From Bacteroidota bacterium (lineage in GTDB: Bacteria > Bacteroidota > Bacteroidia > Bacteroidales > VadinHA17), in assembly GCA_030631445.1 (NCBI GenBank), contig DAOVLD010000058.1, positions 1 through 8,374 of the forward strand: a stretch of DNA of 8,374 nucleotides, in the 5' to 3' direction. The position numbers were made by a program, and so were the translations under genes. This document shows, in pieces, positions 1 through 4,260 of the stretch. Numbering within the stretch: position 1 is the first letter of the stretch; the number at the start of each line of letters is the position of its first letter. Under the pieces are notes generated by a model. It was not told the DNA's origin, searched no databases, and saw only the letters and a list, made by a program, of their open reading frames with translations.

Positions 1-816
1 ATTGCCGGAAGCTTTAAAATGATAGATTTCAGATCTTATATCTGCTTCCTTAGATATTGCGATAAATTCATCCATAGCATTCAACAGACCACTTTCTTCA
101 TCCCGTATGTGTGAAATATACATCCCGTCATATTCAGCTACGACCTTTGCAAGCTCAATTATTTCTTCAGTATTTGCATGACCACTTGGTACATATACCA
201 GCGCTGTGGATAAACCTACTGCCCCTTCCTCCATTGCCTGCCTTGTCAGATCCTTCATTTCTTCCATTTCTTTTTTGGTAGGTGGACGGTTTTCATATCC
301 CATTACATTAAGCCTCAATGATGCATTTCCAAGAAAGGATGTGATATTTGTTGAAACACCTTTTCTCTCCAAAAATTCCAGGTATTCACCAAGAGTTGTC
401 CATTCAATATCAAATTTAATATCCTGCTGTTCTTCCTTCATCTCTTTCTTGAGCAAATCATTTAATGGGCCCATTGATTCTCCTTCACCCATTACTTCCA
501 GGGTAACTCCTTGCCTGATATCACTTTGAGATCTTCCGTCTTCTATCAGTGACTCGGTTGCCCAGCTTAGCATATTGATAAATCCAGGAGCCACAACCAA
601 TCCTTTTGCATCTATTTCAGATAGACTACTTACATTTTTTATAGTCCCGATTTTGGAAATCGTATCAGCATTGATCCCAATATCTCCAATAAATGAGGGT
701 AAACCTGTACCGTCAATTATTTGACCATTTCTGATTATAACATCATAGTTTTCAGGTGTGGAGCAACCCCCAAATATGACCGGTAAAAGAAAAACAATTA
801 GTCTAAAGTATTTCAT
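1..816 (-). CDS. N-acyl-D-amino-acid deacylase-like amidohydrolase lipoprotein (3' part cut by the window edge)
   Basis: Members of this family remove the acyl group from N-acyl-D-amino acids or act on related amides. Only the first 272 codons are present; relatives run to about 500-560 residues. Reading from ATG at 814-816, a hydrophobic signal (residues 4-17) ends in FGGC, so Cys18 is a likely lipoprotein cysteine and the protein is probably membrane-anchored. Residues 24-80 are the usual beta-rich start (YDVIIRNGQIIDGTG, then VVAPGF). Further family motifs are DIRQGVT, EEGAVGLSTALVY and YISHIRDE, with His266 in IYHFKASG. Oddly, where D-aminoacylases carry the metal-binding HxH after APGF, this one reads NMLSWA (residues 81-86), and the usual GNCG cysteine segment reads GEGES (residues 110-114). 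From memory, a whole Bacteroidota subgroup shares these changes, so substrate and metal use may differ. No clear promoter or ribosome binding site was found. It is divergent from the 1967-7012 cassette. Confidence 0.9.
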   Translation of the reverse strand, partial: MKYFRLIVFLLPVIFGGCSTPENYDVIIRNGQIIDGTGLPSFIGDIGINADTISKIGTIKNVSSLSEIDAKGLVVAPGFINMLSWATESLIEDGRSQSDIRQGVTLEVMGEGESMGPLNDLLKKEMKEEQQDIKFDIEWTTLGEYLEFLERKGVSTNITSFLGNASLRLNVMGYENRPPTKKEMEEMKDLTRQAMEEGAVGLSTALVYVPSGHANTEEIIELAKVVAEYDGMYISHIRDEESGLLNAMDEFIAISKEADIRSEIYHFKASGN

Positions 817-920
817 GATCAGTTTCGATTTTATTATCCATAATAGATTGCCGGCAAATAATTCATAAATTGAATTTGCTGACTTGTTACTTGCAAAAGT
901 GCATTAAATTAATGATTTGT

Positions 921-1145
921 CTAATTGTGCGAAGCTAAATATTGTTTTCCAACTTCGGAAATTTTCCATCGGATATCTTTTGTACTATCCGCTTCAATTG
1001 CAAGGTCAATATTTTTAAACTTTATCTTAAGTTTCTTTAAATATATTTGATCAGTAGTAAATTTATATAGAATCTGTAACCCGAAACCTGCTGACAGATT
1101 GCCAACCAGCCGGTAACTACAGGCAAACAAATATAAGCTCTTCAT
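921..1145 (-). CDS. doubtful small hypothetical protein (74 residues)
   Basis: This is an open frame on the same strand as the amidohydrolase, ending 104 bases before that gene's start. I do not recognise the protein. Its first 25 residues are mildly hydrophobic (MKSLYLFACSYRLVG). The C-terminal half is charged and looks protein-like (LKIKFKNIDLAIEAD, then RWKISEVGKQYLASHN). There is no obvious ribosome binding site, and the start lies just beside the CATATG motif at 1160-1174. It could be a real small gene, the remnant of a longer one, or chance. The C-terminal part reads more like real protein than the N-terminal part, which would fit a decayed fragment. Confidence 0.25.
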   Translation of the reverse strand: MKSLYLFACSYRLVGNLSAGFGLQILYKFTTDQIYLKKLKIKFKNIDLAIEADSTKDIRWKISEVGKQYLASHN

Positions 1146-1159
1146 ATCATGTCTCTGGT

Positions 1160-1179
1160 CATATGTGACATATGTGTTA
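1160..1179. repeat. CATATG operator-like repeat, copy 1
   Basis: Two CATATG palindromes start 9 bases apart (1160 and 1169). The 13-mer GACATATGTGTTA (1167-1179) recurs exactly at 1690-1702. CATATG cores about one helical turn apart, close to promoter-like boxes, suggest a binding site for a dimeric regulator. The binding protein is unknown. Confidence 0.5.
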
Positions 1180-1222
1180 ATTATTGGGATATAACTGTTA
1201 GGTTTATTCTTTCAGTGTGTTA

Positions 1223-1230
1223 TATATTTG
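1223..1230 (+). promoter_or_regulatory. Bacteroidota-type -7 box (TATATTTG), possible sRNA promoter
   Basis: TATATTTG matches the Bacteroidota -7 consensus TAnnTTTG exactly. No good TTTG element sits about 19 bases upstream, so it would need help from an activator, possibly one bound at 1160-1179. Transcription from here would start near 1237 and run into the terminator at 1405-1450. AT-rich DNA gives such boxes by chance, so this is tentative. Confidence 0.35.
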
Positions 1231-1357
1231 CTCTATAACAAATAATGAAATTATTATTTTGTGCAATGAATAATAATGAAGTGAAACAATGTGCGTTTAT
1301 GTTCAATATGAATTACGGGTAAGTTGATCCTGTATTAGTGTGGCGTTGGACAAAAAA

Positions 1358-1402
1358 ATAAATGTCATCTTTCCTTAGCTCCTTTTACGGAAAGACATTT
1401 AT
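1358..1402 (+). other. bulged stem-loop just before the terminator
   Basis: The left arm 1358-1374 and right arm 1389-1402 form 14 base pairs (ATAAATGTC with GACATTTAT, TTTCC with GGAAA), with a 3-base bulge at 1367-1369 and a 14-base loop. It sits two bases before the terminator stem. Stem-plus-terminator pairs like this are common at the 3' ends of small RNAs. Confidence 0.6.
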
Positions 1403-1404
1403 GG

Positions 1405-1450
1405 AGGCTGCCTCTTTCTATTCTACTAGAAGAGGCAGCCTTTCTTTTTA
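1405..1450 (+). terminator. strong intrinsic terminator
   Basis: A perfect 12-bp stem (AGGCTGCCTCTT at 1405-1416 with AAGAGGCAGCCT at 1430-1441) closes a 13-base loop. It is followed at once by TTCTTTTT. The U-tract is only on the plus-strand side, so it ends plus-strand transcription. The nearest plus-strand gene begins 517 bases downstream, so the terminator must serve a transcript that starts upstream of it. Confidence 0.8.
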
Positions 1451-1620
1451 TACCATTCTTCCATCTATTCCTTCTACTCCCTCTATTCCAAAGAGTTAAA
1501 AGTTATAAAGTTATAAAGTAAAAAGTAAGCGTTGAACTATACAAACTTTCAACTTTCAACTATTCCCTCTATCCCTTCTATTTCCATTCTTCCACTCTTA
1601 GACCTTTAGACTCTTCGACT
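1451..1620. repeat. pyrimidine-rich low-complexity block with short tandem units
   Basis: Two CT-rich arms (about 1451-1490 and 1557-1620) share the 11-mer CCATTCTTCCA (1453-1463 and 1584-1594) and words such as CCCTCTAT. Between them lie AGTTATAA twice in tandem (1501-1516) and AACTTTC twice in tandem (1544-1557). The last two are loosely complementary and could pair around 1494-1560. It resembles the slippage-prone spacer DNA often seen between Bacteroidota genes. No coding content was found. Confidence 0.6.
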
Positions 1621-1667
1621 TCTTCACTATTCCATTTTCCCGAATGACCCTAAAATGCATACTTATG

Positions 1668-1702
1668 TAACATATGTATCAATATGTGGGACATATGTGT
1701 TA
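1668..1702. repeat. CATATG operator-like repeat, copy 2
   Basis: CATATG (1671), AATATG (1681) and CATATG (1692) are spaced 10-11 bases apart, which is one helical turn. TAACATATGT (1668-1677) and ACATATGTGTTA (1691-1702) form an imperfect inverted repeat. The 13-mer at 1690-1702 is identical to the one at 1167-1179. It precedes the TATATTTA box at 1725. Confidence 0.55.
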
Positions 1703-1724
1703 GACTTTCATTCATTGTATGTTG

Positions 1725-1732
1725 TATATTTA
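1725..1732 (+). promoter_or_regulatory. possible distal promoter (TATATTTA) of the peptide cassette
   Basis: The box matches TAnnTTTG except in the last base. As at copy 1, it follows a CATATG repeat and a CTTTCA word (1705-1710; 1209-1214 in copy 1). Transcription from here would give the peptide gene a leader of about 230 nt containing the competing hairpins at 1792-1843. Confidence 0.3.
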
Positions 1733-1791
1733 TTGCTGAATAGGGTGGGATATAAAAGTCGTACCTGTTCTTGTAGAGTTTTTCATAGGAT

Positions 1792-1843
1792 ACCGGAGAC
1801 CGGGCGCTTGAGTGTCCGGTTTCTTTGAATAAAAGACCGGAGG
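1792..1843 (+). promoter_or_regulatory. leader with two mutually exclusive hairpins (attenuator-like)
   Basis: ACCGGGCGC (1799-1807) pairs with GTGTCCGGT (1812-1820), including two G-U pairs, around a TTGA loop. It is followed by TTCTTT and so looks like a weak terminator. The right arm CCGGT (1816-1820) can instead pair with ACCGG (1836-1840), extended by CTTT with AAAG, which would break the first hairpin. ACCGGAG occurs at both 1792 and 1836, so the outer copy can also pair with TCCGGT (1815-1820). No leader-peptide frame or known ligand-binding RNA was recognised. Confidence 0.45.
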
Positions 1844-1909
1844 AAAGTTATTTTCTGATGTGATAATTCGTCAAAATAATTTAAAAAAACTGGTCATTCA
1901 CATGTTTTA

Positions 1910-1939
1910 TTTGTAATTTTATTTCTTTACATAATTATA
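1910..1939 (+). promoter_or_regulatory. weak proximal promoter candidate of the peptide gene
   Basis: TTTG (1910-1913) lies 18 bases before TAATTATA (1932-1939), which has two mismatches to TAnnTTTG. It would put the transcript start about 20 bases before the peptide's ATG. The region is very AT-rich, so a chance match is quite possible. Confidence 0.3.
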
Positions 1940-1966
1940 ACAGTATTAATTAAAAACAAATGAGTT

Positions 1967-2146
1967 ATGGCCAACAAAGACGAACTCCTAAAAAAAATCA
2001 ATGATTCCTTTATAGAACTTACAAAAGATGCCGATGATCAATCAGCCGAGTATAAAATATTACATGACCCACCGAACCCGCCTATAGTACAGCAGGAAAA
2101 GCCTGGTGAAGGAGGAACAAAAGTTTCTTTTGAAAAATACATCTAA
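1967..2146 (+). CDS. 59-residue small protein, candidate RiPP precursor peptide
   Basis: I recognise no named family. The ATG at 1967 opens a 59-residue frame ending at TAA 2144-2146. Residues 5-22 look like an amphipathic helix (DELLKKINDSFIELTKDA), followed by an acidic linker. From residue 34 the character changes to Pro/Gly-rich (DPPNPPIVQQEKPGEGG), and the chain ends in TKVSFEKYI. It has no Cys, no Trp, no signal peptide and no membrane segment. A helical leader followed by a low-complexity, aromatic-ended tail, encoded directly before a radical SAM protein with an RRE-like tail, is the form of a RiPP precursor. Gly49-Gly50 could be a double-glycine cleavage site releasing a 9-residue TKVSFEKYI product, though the canonical leader motif before it is missing. 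Another ATG at 1960 is out of frame and stops early. No Shine-Dalgarno sequence is present. It could instead be an accessory protein of the radical SAM enzyme. The reading frame is well supported; the precursor role is inference. Confidence 0.7.
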   Translation: MANKDELLKKINDSFIELTKDADDQSAEYKILHDPPNPPIVQQEKPGEGGTKVSFEKYI

Positions 2147-2238
2147 TAAGACACACAAATTGGGTGTTTTAGATGTTTATGGCTTATAGAACAAACATGT
2201 GTTTGACTTTATTCAATAGATTTTAAACCAGGCGGGAC

Positions 2239-4260
2239 TTGGAAAACACAGAAAAAAAGCCGGATATACTACTTGTTCCTCCTATAACAAGTCCATATTT
2301 TGTTGATAACCGGAAGGATTTTTTACCTGTTGGATTATTAACACTTGTCAGTAGTCTAAAGGAGAACCAATTTACATCTGATATATACAAGCCAACAATA
2401 TTGCTCCTGGATGAAAATGATTATTTAAGTTGTGCAGAAGATATCTTACAGAATGATGCTAAAATTATCGGATTCTCTACCTGGTGCCATTCATTTCCAT
2501 CGGTAATAGTACTTGCGGAAAAAATTAAGACAATAAATCCCTCAATACCTATTGTGCTAGGTGGTCCCCAAGCCTCAATTCTTCACAAAAAAACACTGGA
2601 GAGATATCCCTTTGTTGATTATGTAATACGAAATGAAGCAGACCATAATATTAACTTATTACTAAAATATATACTGCGAAAGAACAGGAAACTTTTGAAA
2701 CTTCAGGATATTGCAGGGCTGACATACCGGAATGCCCGGAACAAGGTGATTGCAAATCCATCACAGCAGGTAATTATTGATCTGGACTCTTTGCCAATTC
2801 CTGCTTATGAAAAAATACACTCTAATGAATTTTTAAGCATTGATATTGGACGCGGTTGCCCGTTCAACTGTACTTTTTGCTCCACTAACCAATTCTTCTC
2901 AAGATTGTACAGGGTAAAACCGGTTAAAAGGATAATTGAGGAGATGGATTATTGCTATGATTTATTTAATACAACCTGGTTTGGGCTATCTCATGACATG
3001 TTAACCCTTGATAAGAATTTTGTTCTGGAATTATGCAAAGATTTAACAGAGCATTATTATAAAACCGGAAGGAAGTATACCTGGAACTGTTCAGCTCGCA
3101 CCGATTGTGTATCCAAGGAGTTATTGACTGCAATGAGTGAAAGTGGTTGCAAAGGGATCTTTTTTGGGATAGAATCCGGTTCAGAACGGATACAGAAACA
3201 AATTAAAAAGAAATTAAAGATAGATCAGGCGCATGAGATCATAAATAATAGCTGTTCTGTTAGTATCCGAACCACGGTTTCATACATGGCAGGATTTCCA
3301 GATGAAACTAAAGCAGAGTTAAAAAAAACACTGGAATCGGTTTTTATTACCGCTTCAATGGGAGCTAAACCTCAGATGACACTTTTATCAATTCTTCCGG
3401 GAACACAGTTATACTCAGAGTACAAGGATAAACTAAAGTATGATGGTTTGCTTTCAGGGTTTACCGGGATTGGCACAAAAAAATTTCTTGAAAAGTTTAT
3501 TAAAAACGATCCTGAATTTTACAGTTCATTTTTCTACCTTCCGGTTAAGGAACTTTCAAGACCATTACTGACCTTTATTAGCAATCTTGTTAACCTGGTG
3601 CATTTCTTCACTCCAACATTGATGGTTGTAAAAGAATCGACCAACCGGGGGGTCGAAGAAATTTTGGAATTACTTGATATTGATATAATAAGTAAAAAAG
3701 AGCAAAACGACTTAGTTAGCAGAAGGTATGCACTTAAATCCCTTGTTAATATAATTAAAAAAGTTGTTGCTGATAATGCGATCAAGTTACCAGACTATAT
3801 TTCAGATATCATACAATTAGATATGACAAAGGCATTTATGGCAATAAAAATGACTTTAGTTAACCAAAAAAGATCTTTATCAGATGAATTTATTGATGGA
3901 TCCGGGGAAATTTATCCTGCTAATTCAATAGAGATCTTACCGGTTTGGAAAATTCTCTCACTAAATTATTCTTTATTAGAAAAGACTATTAATTTTAAAA
4001 CTCTTAATAACCAAAAATTGAAATCAAAAATTGGAAAAAATAAATATTTAGTGATAGGAATATCTGAAAATGAAGCGGAGGTAATTAAACTTTCAAATAA
4101 TTTATCGTTTATTTTAGAGAATCTTTCCAATATGAGGATCTCAGAATATTTAAAAATGTGCCGTAAGAGATATGATGAAAAAACTTCCTGGGAGATACTG
4201 GACGACTTCCGGAAAATTGGCGTGATTCGGATTATGGAAAATACTGAAGTACATGCTTAA
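2239..4260 (+). CDS. B12-binding-type radical SAM protein with RRE/PqqD-like C-terminus, candidate RiPP maturase
   Basis: This predicted cytoplasmic iron-sulfur enzyme has 673 residues. Residues about 8-150 are a cobalamin-binding-type domain (DILLVPP, IGFSTWCHSFP, IPIVLGGPQA, VDYVIRNEAD). It lacks the DxHxxG histidine, as is common in class B radical SAM methyltransferases. The radical SAM domain (about 195-400) has Cys207, Cys211 and Cys214 in GCPFNCTFC, the CxxxCxxC cluster site, then FFGIESGSERI and YMAGFPDET. Residues 430-600 are an unrecognised, mostly helical region. Residues about 600-668 follow the PqqD pattern (VIKLSNNLSFILENL, a helical stretch, then EILDDFRKIGVIRI), as in RiPP recognition elements that hold leader peptides. 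The start is TTG: an in-frame TAA at 2224-2226 rules out a longer form, and no Met codon occurs before the B12 domain. GGCGGGA (2231-2237) lies very close to the TTG, so initiation may be weak. The gene starts 92 bases after the 59-residue peptide gene and overlaps the sensor kinase by 8 bases. C-methylation, epimerisation or cross-linking of the peptide are all possible. A non-peptide B12/radical SAM pathway is the alternative. Confidence 0.9.
   Translation: MENTEKKPDILLVPPITSPYFVDNRKDFLPVGLLTLVSSLKENQFTSDIYKPTILLLDENDYLSCAEDILQNDAKIIGFSTWCHSFPSVIVLAEKIKTINPSIPIVLGGPQASILHKKTLERYPFVDYVIRNEADHNINLLLKYILRKNRKLLKLQDIAGLTYRNARNKVIANPSQQVIIDLDSLPIPAYEKIHSNEFLSIDIGRGCPFNCTFCSTNQFFSRLYRVKPVKRIIEEMDYCYDLFNTTWFGLSHDMLTLDKNFVLELCKDLTEHYYKTGRKYTWNCSARTDCVSKELLTAMSESGCKGIFFGIESGSERIQKQIKKKLKIDQAHEIINNSCSVSIRTTVSYMAGFPDETKAELKKTLESVFITASMGAKPQMTLLSILPGTQLYSEYKDKLKYDGLLSGFTGIGTKKFLEKFIKNDPEFYSSFFYLPVKELSRPLLTFISNLVNLVHFFTPTLMVVKESTNRGVEEILELLDIDIISKKEQNDLVSRRYALKSLVNIIKKVVADNAIKLPDYISDIIQLDMTKAFMAIKMTLVNQKRSLSDEFIDGSGEIYPANSIEILPVWKILSLNYSLLEKTINFKTLNNQKLKSKIGKNKYLVIGISENEAEVIKLSNNLSFILENLSNMRISEYLKMCRKRYDEKTSWEILDDFRKIGVIRIMENTEVHA

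Larger units (their letters stand above)
1237..1450 (+). ncRNA. candidate short structured RNA of about 210 nt
   Basis: This is the inferred transcript between the TATATTTG box and a strong U-tailed terminator; both ends are predictions. It holds an 18-codon frame (1266-1322, MNNNEVKQCAFMFNMNYG) with no ribosome binding site and no recognisable product, then a bulged hairpin (1358-1402) and the terminator hairpin. No known RNA family was recognised. It could instead be the untranslated tail of something unrecognised, but no gene on this strand lies upstream within the window. Confidence 0.35.
1146..1966. other. 821-base intergenic control region
   Basis: No convincing protein gene lies here. 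In order it contains a CATATG-type operator-like repeat, a TATATTTG box, a possible short RNA ending in two hairpins and a U-tract, a pyrimidine-rich low-complexity block, a second CATATG repeat set with a TATATTTA box, a leader with competing hairpins, and a weak promoter in front of the 59-residue peptide gene. Each is listed separately. The amount of structure in front of the cassette suggests layered control of it. Confidence 0.8.

Noticed and set aside
206..529. 107-codon plus-strand open frame
   Set aside because: It lies wholly inside the amidohydrolase gene on the other strand; its Ser/Phe-rich translation is typical of an antisense shadow.
1266..1322. 18-codon frame as a peptide hormone or toxin gene
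   Set aside because: It has no ribosome binding site, no hydrophobic or toxin-like pattern, and a length expected by chance. It is kept only as a note under the candidate RNA.
1451..1620. Low-complexity block as a CRISPR array or IS remnant
   Set aside because: Repeat units are only 7-11 bases, irregular, and without spacers of even size; there are no transposase fragments or target duplications.
2147..2238. Hairpin between the peptide and maturase genes as a processing site or terminator
   Set aside because: Only a 4-bp stem (ACAC with GTGT, 2153-2167) and a tight AAACA/TGTTT palindrome can be formed; neither is stable enough to support a call.
3534..3785. 83-codon minus-strand open frame
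   Set aside because: It is antisense to the radical SAM gene, low in complexity, and has no motifs or start signals.
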